Of a stretch of 27,979 nt of DNA, positions 19,398-26,975 are shown in pieces; position 1 is the stretch's first letter, and the number at the start of each line of letters is the position of its first letter. The notes beneath the pieces were generated by a model. The model saw only the letters and a list, made by a program, of their open reading frames with translations, did no database searches and was not told the DNA's origin. The DNA lies in contig WLOR01000003.1 of NCBI GenBank assembly GCA_009699165.1, positions 1-27,979 on the forward strand, read 5' to 3'. The position numbers were made by a program, and so were the translations under genes. Origin of the DNA: Actinomycetota bacterium (GTDB lineage Bacteria > Actinomycetota > Actinomycetes > Nanopelagicales > Nanopelagicaceae).

Positions 19398-19661
19398 ATG
19401 TCACGAGTGATCCCCGCAATATTGATTTTTGGCTTAACGATTTATGCCCTAGTCGATTGTGCACGCCGAGATGAATCACAGATAAGAAATCTTCCTAAGT
19501 GGGGGTGGCTGTTATTAATCATCCTTCTCGGGCCGCAAGCAATTGCGATTGGTCCTGTTGCTTACCTGATAGCAGGGCGAAATAAACCTAAAGGCTATCG
19601 CCAGCCTAAGCGTCGTATCTTGCCACCCGATGATGATCCAGATTTTTTAAGGAAGCTTTAA
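19398..19661 (+). CDS. Small membrane protein, PLDc_N (phospholipase D-nuclease N-terminal) type
   Basis: 87-aa protein of unknown function. Two hydrophobic helices (about 4-21 and 35-58) flank CARRDESQIRNLPKWGWLLL, the Asp/Arg-then-Pro-Trp pattern of the PLDc_N domain that in other proteins anchors cardiolipin synthases. Here it stands alone, with a basic tail (GRNKPKGYRQPKRR) followed by an acidic DDDPD. It starts 4 nt after the menA stop and is therefore probably cotranscribed with menE-menA. Its stop codon overlaps the ccsB stop convergently by 4 nt. No nuclease domain is present, so I assign no activity. Confidence 0.8.
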   Translation: MSRVIPAILIFGLTIYALVDCARRDESQIRNLPKWGWLLLIILLGPQAIAIGPVAYLIAGRNKPKGYRQPKRRILPPDDDPDFLRKL

Positions 19662-20551
19662 AGCCCTGAATACGTGTGTTTTCCAGTTCCCCACACATTG
19701 ACATACACATAGTTAAACAAGAATGTAGAGCCTGCAAATAAACAGAGCCATGCTGCTCGTCGTCCACGCCAGCCCACGGTTACACGCGCATGTAAATATG
19801 CAGCATATGCAACCCAAGTAATAAAGGCCCACGTCTCTTTTGGATCCCAACCCCAATATCGTCCCCAAGCGCTCTCTGCCCAGATCGCCCCAGCGATAAC
19901 TGCAAAGGTCCATAATGGAAATACAAATGCAACGAGTCGATAAGAGAGTTGGTCTAAATATTCAAGAGATGGAAGTCGCTTTGCCCAGGCTGTACGTTCG
20001 CCTTTGGACTCCATTGAATCTAAATAGAGATACGCCGCTGCCACCGCATTGGCAAGGAGAAATACTCCACCAGAAATAATCGCTGCCGAAACATGAATGA
20101 CAAGCCATGTCGATTTAAGTGCTGGGACTAGTGGTGCACTCGGGCGATATAAAACTGCGACCGCTGTGCCGAGTGTGAGTAATACTGCAATAGAGACTAA
20201 TAAGCCGAGCCAGCGTAGATCATATCTCCGCAGCGCAGCTAAATAAGCACCAGAAAATGCAAGCGCGCCAGTTATCGAAAACTCATACATGTTGCCCCAT
20301 GGAACACGTCCAGCTGAAATACCGCGGGCAATAACGCCTGCAAAAAGAAGCAAGAATCCCAAGATCATCATTGCGGTTGCGATACGTGCAACTCTCTCAG
20401 TGCGCTTGTAATCAAATCTCTTTGAAGACGTGGCATCTGTGACTCTTAACGCCCAGGCGGTTTCTACCGCATGCGCAAAAAATGAAAGCGTGTATACGGC
20501 CATTGAGGAGTAAATTAAATAGTTCGAGAGATAGGCCCAGGTGCGTGACAT
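19658..20551 (-). CDS. ccsB: Cytochrome c biogenesis protein CcsB/ResC (CcsA-family heme handling)
   Basis: Membrane component of system II cytochrome c maturation that, with ResB/Ccs1, delivers heme to apocytochromes on the outer face of the membrane. It is 297 aa with about eight hydrophobic helices. The tryptophan-rich heme-handling motif WGWDPKETWAFITW (233-246) is intact, and the flanking histidine candidates are His153 (VIHVSAA) and His254 (YLHARVT). NMYEFSITGALAFSG (87-101) is also a family signature. It is the last gene of the phosphatase-tlpA-ccdA-resB-ccsB operon and starts directly after the resB stop. It corresponds in position to Rv0529 (ccsA) of M. tuberculosis. Confidence 0.94.
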   Translation of the reverse strand: MSRTWAYLSNYLIYSSMAVYTLSFFAHAVETAWALRVTDATSSKRFDYKRTERVARIATAMMILGFLLLFAGVIARGISAGRVPWGNMYEFSITGALAFSGAYLAALRRYDLRWLGLLVSIAVLLTLGTAVAVLYRPSAPLVPALKSTWLVIHVSAAIISGGVFLLANAVAAAYLYLDSMESKGERTAWAKRLPSLEYLDQLSYRLVAFVFPLWTFAVIAGAIWAESAWGRYWGWDPKETWAFITWVAYAAYLHARVTVGWRGRRAAWLCLFAGSTFLFNYVYVNVWGTGKHTYSGL

Positions 20552-22021
20552 TTATTTCTCCCCTTTTAACTCTTTTATGAAAACTGCAATCTCTTGCTCA
20601 AGTCCAGGTGCTGCATTCTTGGCCAGACCCGCTACTTCAATTGATTCCCCAGCACGGATCCAGATTCTGCGTCGGCGCGTAAAGAGAGAAGCAAGTAAAC
20701 CAAGGATGGCAACAATAGCCCCGAGTAGTGCAAAGTTCTTGCCAGGATCATCGACTATTTGCAGATTTACCCACTGGACATATCCTTCAAAAGTGATTGA
20801 CCCACCTGAATATGTGAAGACTTCGCCAGGTTTTAGTGACTTTAAGCCAATCTGTGACATTGATGACGTGTCTATTCGGTAGACAGATTGTGGCGTTCCA
20901 GAATCGAGCCCAAGATCTCCGCTCCAGGCAGAAAGTAATAGTCGTGGATCGAGAGCCTCTGGAAAAACACTGATCGCTCCATTGCCGTTGCTACGTTGAT
21001 AGGTTGGAACAAATGATCCTACGAAACCAACTTGTGGATCTGCATCAGGAACTTTTATGGCACCAATAGATCTTAGATTTGCATCTTGAGGTAAGAACGG
21101 AACAGGGCCTTGCATTGCAACATTTCCCTTTGAATCACGAACTGTAACAACGGGCGAATATCCATTGGCCTGCAGATAGATCTTTGTGTTTCCTATTGCA
21201 AGTGGAGAGTTAACTTTTATTACATGTTTTTCTAGGGTAGAAAAATCTTTTCGTAGTAAAGAGACATTGAGTGTGTAATCCTCAGGTGCATTTGTTACAA
21301 CGTTGTACTTTGCATCAAACTTATCAACGGTCAAAATAAAGCTCTCAAGATTGCCATCTTTAAATAGTTTGCCGTATGCCAGTGAGTCATAGCTTGTAGG
21401 CGTATTAACGAACCGCTCTCCAACATTGAGGATTGCCTCTCCACGCATACCAAAGAGGGATGAGAATGAGATTCCTAGCAAAATTAAAATTAGCGCTGTG
21501 TGAAAAAGTAAGTTTCCGGTTTCTCGGGAGTAGCCTTTCTCCGCCGAAAGAGTTCCATCTCCTTCTAAAACTCTGAATCTCTTAGATTTAAACCATTCTC
21601 GAGCAATCTCTAACTCATTGCCAGAAGCAGTCCAGGTTGAGTAAAACTCCATCCGATTAAGGTTTTTTGGTGTTGCGGGAGGCAGGGCTCGTGCGGCATG
21701 AAAGTGCTCTAAGGCCCGTGGCAGTACACATCCGATGAGTGAGATAAAGAGGAGAATATAGATAGCGCTAAACCAGGCAGATCCATACACATCAAAGAGT
21801 GAAAACCGATCCATCCATTTCGTCAGATCAGGAGAGTTTTTAAAGGCCTCGCTAACAGCCATTGGGTTTTGGGTTCGTTGTGGGATTAGTGAACCGGGTA
21901 TCGCGGCGATGCCAAGCAACATGAGCAGAATTAGTGCCGTTCGCATGCTGGTCAACTGTCGCCATGCATAGCGAATTAATCCGATACCGCCTAAATCTGG
22001 AAGTTCTACGTTAGTAGTCAT
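20552..22021 (-). CDS. resB: Cytochrome c biogenesis protein ResB (Ccs1)
   Basis: Partner of CcsB in the system II cytochrome c synthetase. It is 489 aa with the ResB architecture: helices at about 28-45 and 83-101, a third at about 170-190 with His174 (NLLFHTALILILLGI), a large extracytoplasmic domain (about 195-425), and a last helix at about 430-450 followed by a basic RRRRIWIR stretch. The start ATG directly abuts the ccdA stop, and ccsB follows without a gap. No frameshift or missing segment was noticed. Gene order matches Rv0528 of M. tuberculosis. Confidence 0.93.
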   Translation of the reverse strand: MTTNVELPDLGGIGLIRYAWRQLTSMRTALILLMLLGIAAIPGSLIPQRTQNPMAVSEAFKNSPDLTKWMDRFSLFDVYGSAWFSAIYILLFISLIGCVLPRALEHFHAARALPPATPKNLNRMEFYSTWTASGNELEIAREWFKSKRFRVLEGDGTLSAEKGYSRETGNLLFHTALILILLGISFSSLFGMRGEAILNVGERFVNTPTSYDSLAYGKLFKDGNLESFILTVDKFDAKYNVVTNAPEDYTLNVSLLRKDFSTLEKHVIKVNSPLAIGNTKIYLQANGYSPVVTVRDSKGNVAMQGPVPFLPQDANLRSIGAIKVPDADPQVGFVGSFVPTYQRSNGNGAISVFPEALDPRLLLSAWSGDLGLDSGTPQSVYRIDTSSMSQIGLKSLKPGEVFTYSGGSITFEGYVQWVNLQIVDDPGKNFALLGAIVAILGLLASLFTRRRRIWIRAGESIEVAGLAKNAAPGLEQEIAVFIKELKGEK

Positions 22022-22747
22022 CTATACAACCGGAATGAAATCGGAGATTAGCGAGCGAACCGAGTTCATAATCTGTCCCCATGCACCAGTAACTTGCAGC
22101 ACGCCGATTGCGATTAGAAAAACCCCTCCGATAGTAGAGATTAAATCTCCACGACGTACTAGGAGTTTGCGAATCTTTTCTGAACGGTCAAGAAAAATCC
22201 CAGATGTTATAAATGGAACGCCTAGTCCTAAACAGTAACCAAGAGAGAGAATTGCACCGCGAACAGCGCTTGACTCTTGAAAAGCCAAAGTCTGTACTGC
22301 GGCAAGTGCCGGTCCGATGCAAGGTGTCCAACCGATACCAAAGAGAAAGCCAAGCAATGGAGCTCCAATTAATCCACCGGTCGTCTTCATCTTTGGACGA
22401 AATGTTGGGGCCATAGGAAATTTACCTAGAAAGATAAATCCTAGGAAAATTGTAAGTAAGCCAAGAACTCTTGAAATGATCCCTTCTTTCGATGCCAACT
22501 CGTTTCCTAGACCACCAAAGATTGCTCCATATGAAATAAAGACTGCAGAGAAACCGCTGACGAAGAGAGTTGATCCTAAAAGAAGTTTGCCTCTATGTGC
22601 TGAAAATCCAGCCGCAAAAGAGAGGTAACCAGGTACAAGTGGCAACACACATGGGGAAGCAAATGAGATTAACCCTGCAAAAAAGGCGACCGGGAATGCT
22701 GTTACTAAGAAACCGCTAAAAATCTGTTCTACAAAGAAATCCCTCAT
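22022..22747 (-). CDS. ccdA: Thiol-disulfide transporter CcdA (DsbD transmembrane family)
   Basis: Moves reducing equivalents from cytoplasmic thioredoxin across the membrane to keep apocytochrome c cysteines reduced. It is 241 aa with about six hydrophobic helices. The two conserved redox cysteines are in their expected motifs: Cys33 in FASPCVLPLVPGYLSF and Cys143 in GIGWTPCIGPALA. It overlaps the upstream tlpA-like gene by 4 nt, and its stop abuts resB. The likely partner is that TlpA-like lipoprotein. Confidence 0.95.
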   Translation of the reverse strand: MRDFFVEQIFSGFLVTAFPVAFFAGLISFASPCVLPLVPGYLSFAAGFSAHRGKLLLGSTLFVSGFSAVFISYGAIFGGLGNELASKEGIISRVLGLLTIFLGFIFLGKFPMAPTFRPKMKTTGGLIGAPLLGFLFGIGWTPCIGPALAAVQTLAFQESSAVRGAILSLGYCLGLGVPFITSGIFLDRSEKIRKLLVRRGDLISTIGGVFLIAIGVLQVTGAWGQIMNSVRSLISDFIPVV

Positions 22748-23289
22748 TCGGCACTCACTTTTTCAATCAACTCAGAGAGCGCTGCAACGGTGACTTCTCC
22801 CGATATACGTCCGGCTACTTTTCCATTCCTATCAATTACAACGGTTGATGGAATCGCATTTGCCGCTAAAGATCCCTTAAAGCCAAGCAAGATTGCATCG
22901 TCTATCAGTGTTGGATAAGGTATTTTGAATCGTCGTTGGAAGGCTTCAGCTGTTGGTGGATTATCACGGGTGAGAATTCCAATAAAAGTTACCTCACTAT
23001 ATTTCTTAGAAAGTGCAATCAAAGTTGGAATCTCTGCTCGACATGGTGCGCACCAAGATGCCCAGACATTAACTACCGTGACTCTTCCAAAACCATATGA
23101 GTAGTTCGTTCCAGATAATGTCATGCCAGCTAATACGGGTGCTTGGATTCGATCGGGCGACTTAATTAAAGTTACAGCGCCACTCCCAGAAACGAAACTC
23201 TCCTGTGTGCTTGAAGAGCCTCCACCGCTGCAACTTGTCAAGGTAAGCGTTAAGAAAACCAAGGTTATTGATTTATTAAGTCGTTTCAT
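22744..23289 (-). CDS. TlpA/ResA-like thioredoxin-fold lipoprotein
   Basis: Extracytoplasmic thiol-disulfide reductase, likely reducing the CxxCH cysteines of apocytochromes with electrons from CcdA. It is 181 aa. A basic start and hydrophobic stretch (1-19) lead into the lipobox LTSC with Cys20, so it is probably a lipid-anchored protein. A Gly/Ser-rich linker follows, then a thioredoxin fold with the active site WASWCAPC (Cys80, Cys83) and a cis-Pro region near AIPSTVVIDRNGKVAG. It starts 2 nt after the phosphatase stop. It fits ResA functionally, but resA and tlpA families cannot be separated by eye, so no symbol is given. Confidence 0.92.
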   Translation of the reverse strand: MKRLNKSITLVFLTLTLTSCSGGGSSSTQESFVSGSGAVTLIKSPDRIQAPVLAGMTLSGTNYSYGFGRVTVVNVWASWCAPCRAEIPTLIALSKKYSEVTFIGILTRDNPPTAEAFQRRFKIPYPTLIDDAILLGFKGSLAANAIPSTVVIDRNGKVAGRISGEVTVAALSELIEKVSAE

Positions 23290-23291
23290 AT

Positions 23292-23912
23292 TTAATTCTT
23301 TGGTAAAAGATGTCGAGCAGGCTCAGAGTAAGTAAGGCCGGAGATAAATCCATCATCATCAAAGTGAATACTGGTCACCGATGCCAAAGTGCACTCTCGT
23401 TTGCGGGGATCGTGAAGTAATCGGCGGCTTTCAATAGCGCTACGCAAGATCCATATTGGAAGTTGATGAGAGATACAGATTGCATCTTTTCCATCTGCTG
23501 CATCACGAGCAGCAAAAATTGCAGCAAGCATTCTATTTATCTGTTCGTCATATGGCTCGCCCCATGACGGACGCCATGGGTTCCATAAATGGCGCCATGC
23601 TGCGGGATGTCGCAAGACTCCATCCCCTACTCCAAATGCTTTTCCCTCAAAGATGTTGGCCGCTTCGATTAGTCGCTCATCTGTAGTGATTGAAATTTTA
23701 TGGGCCGCTGCAATTGGAGCTGCAGTTTCCTGTGCTCGTTGCAATGGAGAGACGTGGAGTGCACCGAGATCAATGGATTTCGACCAGTCGCCTACAACGT
23801 GTGCCATCTCTTGGCCTCGAGAAGAGAGAGTCCATCCGGGTTGGCGACCATAGAGAATTTTGCCTGGGTTTTCGACTTCGCCGTGACGAATTACATGGAC
23901 TGTTGAACTCAT
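23292..23912 (-). CDS. Histidine phosphatase family protein (phosphoglycerate mutase-like)
   Basis: Member of the branch-1 histidine phosphatase superfamily with unknown substrate, 206 aa. The phospho-accepting motif VIRHGEVENPG (7-17, with His10), Arg59 in SPLQRAQETA, and the second His149 in CISHQLP are all present, so the protein should be catalytically competent. I chose ATG 23912; an upstream in-frame GTG at 23933 would add 7 residues. It heads the cytochrome c maturation operon, the same position as Rv0525 in M. tuberculosis, so the link is conserved though its role is not known. It is divergent from the HAD gene with 50 nt between. Confidence 0.9.
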   Translation of the reverse strand: MSSTVHVIRHGEVENPGKILYGRQPGWTLSSRGQEMAHVVGDWSKSIDLGALHVSPLQRAQETAAPIAAAHKISITTDERLIEAANIFEGKAFGVGDGVLRHPAAWRHLWNPWRPSWGEPYDEQINRMLAAIFAARDAADGKDAICISHQLPIWILRSAIESRRLLHDPRKRECTLASVTSIHFDDDGFISGLTYSEPARHLLPKN

Positions 23913-23930
23913 TGGGCAAGCATAAAGCCT

Positions 23931-23948
23931 CACTAATGAGACAAGTTA
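23931..23948 (+). repeat. Copy 1 of a two-copy upstream motif (CACTAATG-N3-CAAGTTA)
   Basis: This 18-nt element sits in the 50-nt gap before the HAD gene. The same two blocks, 8 and 7 nt long, recur before the next plus-strand gene at 24753-24771 with a 4-nt rather than a 3-nt spacer. TAATGA inside it could act as a -10 box, with TTGGGC 16 nt upstream at 23912-23917. It also contains most of the near-palindrome CTCACTAATGAG (23929-23940). Function is inferred only from position and recurrence. Confidence 0.4.
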
Positions 23949-23962
23949 GTTAAGGTAGTGAC

Positions 23963-24730
23963 ATGGCACTCACGGCGAAACGAGCGGCCTTTTTTGATGT
24001 CGATAACACCCTGATTCGTGGCTCTACGATTTATTTTCTTGGTCGTGGCATGTATCAGCGGGGCTACTTCACAAAGAAGGACATTTCTCGCTTTGTCCTT
24101 GCGAATCTGAGATTTCGCTTAACGGGCAAAGAAAATAAAGAGGAGATTGCACGCTTCCAAGAAGCGGCAACTGACTTTATTGGGGGACATAGCGTCAAAG
24201 ATATCGAAGCTATTGCTCAAGAGATTTATGATGAGTTCGTATCGCCAGCAATCTGGCAAGGCACAATTGATATTGCTCAGAAACACCTCGCAAATAAAGA
24301 AGAGGTCTGGTTAGTAACTGCAGCACCTGAGGATATGGCCGTTCTCATTGCCCAGCGCTTAGGTTTTACTGGAGCACTTGGAAGCAAGGCTGAGACAAAA
24401 GATGGCGCGTATACAGGCGCGATGGTCGGTGCACTTCTTCATGGAAAAGAAAAAGCAATTGCAATCAGAGATTTGGCCCAGCGAGAGGGTTTAAATCTTG
24501 AAGATTGCTACGCCTATTCAGATAGCAATAATGATTTGCCACTCCTGCAGTGCGTTGGACATCCCTCTGCAATAAATCCAGATGCAATTTTAGGACTTCG
24601 CGCAATGGCTGAGGGTTGGCCGATACATGATTTTCGTAGGGCCCGCTTTATTGGTCGTGCCCTCTCACCCTTAGTGGTTCGCCTGGCTGCCCTTGCAACA
24701 TGGCTAACTCCACGTAGAAAGAAGCATTGA
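23963..24730 (+). CDS. HAD-superfamily phosphatase, subfamily IB (SerB-like)
   Basis: Cytosolic phosphohydrolase of the HAD-IB type, 255 aa; the substrate is unknown. Motif I FFDVDNTL (10-17) gives the nucleophile Asp12 and the acid/base Asp14. Motif II is LVTAAP (117-122), motif III Lys162 in HGKEKA, and motif IV YSDSNNDLPLL with Asp187 and Asp191. The family resembles the SerB1-type proteins of actinobacteria (such as Rv0505c), but phosphoserine phosphatase activity cannot be claimed. The C-terminal ~35 residues are basic and partly hydrophobic. AAGG lies 7 nt before the ATG. It is divergent from the histidine phosphatase. Confidence 0.9.
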   Translation: MALTAKRAAFFDVDNTLIRGSTIYFLGRGMYQRGYFTKKDISRFVLANLRFRLTGKENKEEIARFQEAATDFIGGHSVKDIEAIAQEIYDEFVSPAIWQGTIDIAQKHLANKEEVWLVTAAPEDMAVLIAQRLGFTGALGSKAETKDGAYTGAMVGALLHGKEKAIAIRDLAQREGLNLEDCYAYSDSNNDLPLLQCVGHPSAINPDAILGLRAMAEGWPIHDFRRARFIGRALSPLVVRLAALATWLTPRRKKH

Positions 24731-24752
24731 TTACACAATAAGTAGTAAAGCC

Positions 24753-24771
24753 CACTAATGTAAGCAAGTTA
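24753..24771 (+). repeat. Copy 2 of the upstream motif (CACTAATG-N4-CAAGTTA)
   Basis: Located directly before, and overlapping by one base, the ATG at 24771. TAATGT (24756-24761) would be a -10 box 9 nt from the start codon, which would give an almost leaderless mRNA. I see no good -35 at normal spacing. Compare with copy 1 at 23931-23948. Confidence 0.4.
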
Positions 24772-26966
24772 TGGAAATGCGCTCATTCTCCGACTACTTA
24801 CGTAGCATTGATGATCCTGCCTTTTTAGCGCTCTTTACCGCGCGAGCAGATCTCATAACACCAGTCCCGCCCGACATCGCATCTTTAGCAGTACGTGCGT
24901 GCTCTGCGCCGAGTTTGGCTAGAGCAATCGATTCTCTTAACCAGTGGCAGTTTCAGGTGCTTGAGGCAGCGGCTTCACTGAATGAACCATTTTCAATAAA
25001 AGCATTAACTGTCATTACAGATAAAGCAGCATCTGGTGCATTAACTCATTTAATATCTGTTGGCCTTATCTATCCATCTGATGATGGCATGCGACTTCCA
25101 TCGCAACTACGGGATGTAATTGGTAACGAACCAGCAGGGCTTGGGCCTGCATCAATGGTAAAACTCAAACTTGCCGATCTCGAGGGTGCGCCTGCAGATG
25201 CAAAGAAGGTTTTAGATCGTCTTGTTTGGGGTCCACCTCGCGGAAGCATCGGAGATATTAAGAACCCAGGTCCTGGTGTTGCTTGGCTACTTGAGCGAAA
25301 GTTTTTGGTTCCACTAGATCAGCGCACAGTAATTTTGCCTCGAGAGGTTGGAATATATCTACGTGGCGGAAAAACCCATAAAGAAAACTTAATTTCTCCG
25401 CCAGTATTAAGTGGTACTAAGCGAGACGAGCATCAAGTAAATCTGGCGGCAATTGCCAATATTTCAACGGTGCTTCGTTGGGTAGAAGAGTTATTAAATT
25501 TCTGGGCAGAAGAGCCTGCAGATGCCTTACGCGCCGGCGGCTTAGGAGTAAGAGATCTTAAAATTATCGCTAACCATCTAGGTATCGATGAATCATGCGC
25601 TGCATTTATTACCGAGTTAGCGTATTTAACTTCGCTCATAAGTATTGATGCCGATGATCGAATTATGCCAAGCAATAAGTTTGATGTGTGGCTCATGCAA
25701 ACACCTGCAGATCGATGGCAAGTGCTAGCTTCTGCTTGGTTGATAACATCTCGAGTCAGCGGATTAGTGGGCAGAGCTGAGACCAAAAATGTTGCGGCAT
25801 TAGGACCTGAGTTAGACCGTGTAAATGCGGCTCGCGTTCGGGCATTGACGCTTTCTATCCTTGAAGAAAACCCATTGCTTGCTCCCGATTCTCCTTCATT
25901 TAACGCGCTAATTGCATGGCGGGCACCCGCTCGTCGAAACTCTTCATCCCAAGAGGATTTTTCTGCTTGGAGCTTGCGAGAGGCTGAATGGCTCGGAATC
26001 ACGGGCCAAGGTGCAATCTCTAAATATGGCGTTGGCTTCTTGCGAGGCGAAGAGTTAAAAATAATTAATGATGACTTACCAAAGACCGTCGATCATATTC
26101 TTATTCAAAGTGATAACACTGCAATTGCACCGGGGCCGCTCGAACATGAGATTTCACAACAGTTAGCGATTATGGCCGAGATTGAAAGTCGTGGCGGTGC
26201 GACCGTATATCGCTTTAGCGAAGCGACGATTCGTCGCGCACTAGATCATGGCAAGACTGGTGATGAGATTAAAGCCTTTTTAATTAAGAGTTCTAAAACT
26301 CCAATGCCTCAACCGCTCGAGTATTTAATCGCTGATGTCGCTAAGAAGCACGGCAAGCTACGAGTTGGAAACATCTCCTCATTTATTCGTTGTGAAGATA
26401 CGGCGCTGATTGCACAGATAATGAACGACAAGAAGTTGGATGTTCTTGCTCTGCGTCGAATTGCGCCCGAAGTAATAGTCTGCGATCACGATGCAACTGA
26501 TGCAATGCGCATATTACGAGAAAGTGGCTATATCCCTGCCGCTGAATCTGCAAACGGTTTACTTCTCACTGGTCAGCGATCAAACCGCGCTCAAACTAAA
26601 CCTCGACCACCTCGGATTATTGGCGAAATAGAGCTTCCAAGCCAAGATTTATTGACAACGGCTTTGCGCTCTATTCGAACTGGTGAAAAATCTAGTCATA
26701 AGCAGACGCGTCTTCGACAGGTTGCAAGTGAGGCACTCGGTGCATTGCCGCGCAGCACTGCAAACGAGACGATGGATTTAGTAATTAGATTTATTCAAGA
26801 GGAAAAATCACTCTCGATTGGTTATGCCGATAACAATGGAGCGGTGTCCCATAGAATCATCGATCCCATCCGCGTCAGCGCTGGTGCCTTAATTGCACGC
26901 GATCACGCGACGGGTGAGGTTCAGTCATTTCGAATTCCACGCATCACCGGCGTAGCACCGTTATAG
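24771..26966 (+). CDS. Helicase-associated (XPB/Ssl2-N-like, Helicase_C_3) protein with WYL-like C-terminus
   Basis: 731-aa actinobacterial protein of unknown function, of the kind represented by Rv0862c, normally annotated as helicase C-terminal-like or XPB/Ssl2-N-like. The recognisable block is at about 440-590: HILIQSDNTAIAPGPLEHEI, GGATVYRFSEATIRRALDHG, MPQPLEYLIADVAKKHGKLR and the later IAPEVIVCDHDATDAMRILR. No Walker A or DEAD/DEAH helicase motifs are present, so it is not itself a helicase. The last ~50 residues (about 679-731: SIGYADNNGAVSHRIIDPIR ... SFRIPRITGV) look like a WYL domain, a ligand- or DNA-related sensor fold; that part is inference. An ATG at 24777 is an alternative start. 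In M. tuberculosis its relative is next to the XPB helicase Rv0861c; here an M20 peptidase follows after 9 nt. Confidence 0.8.
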   Translation: MEMRSFSDYLRSIDDPAFLALFTARADLITPVPPDIASLAVRACSAPSLARAIDSLNQWQFQVLEAAASLNEPFSIKALTVITDKAASGALTHLISVGLIYPSDDGMRLPSQLRDVIGNEPAGLGPASMVKLKLADLEGAPADAKKVLDRLVWGPPRGSIGDIKNPGPGVAWLLERKFLVPLDQRTVILPREVGIYLRGGKTHKENLISPPVLSGTKRDEHQVNLAAIANISTVLRWVEELLNFWAEEPADALRAGGLGVRDLKIIANHLGIDESCAAFITELAYLTSLISIDADDRIMPSNKFDVWLMQTPADRWQVLASAWLITSRVSGLVGRAETKNVAALGPELDRVNAARVRALTLSILEENPLLAPDSPSFNALIAWRAPARRNSSSQEDFSAWSLREAEWLGITGQGAISKYGVGFLRGEELKIINDDLPKTVDHILIQSDNTAIAPGPLEHEISQQLAIMAEIESRGGATVYRFSEATIRRALDHGKTGDEIKAFLIKSSKTPMPQPLEYLIADVAKKHGKLRVGNISSFIRCEDTALIAQIMNDKKLDVLALRRIAPEVIVCDHDATDAMRILRESGYIPAAESANGLLLTGQRSNRAQTKPRPPRIIGEIELPSQDLLTTALRSIRTGEKSSHKQTRLRQVASEALGALPRSTANETMDLVIRFIQEEKSLSIGYADNNGAVSHRIIDPIRVSAGALIARDHATGEVQSFRIPRITGVAPL

Positions 26967-26975
26967 ACTGAGACC

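Noticed and set aside
24731..24770. Possible terminator after the HAD gene
   Set aside because: No stem-loop or T-run is present in these 40 nt.
25433..26002. 189-aa open frame on the minus strand
   Set aside because: Antisense to the XPB-N-like gene; low-complexity Ser/Ala/Arg-rich translation and no ribosome binding site or domain seen.
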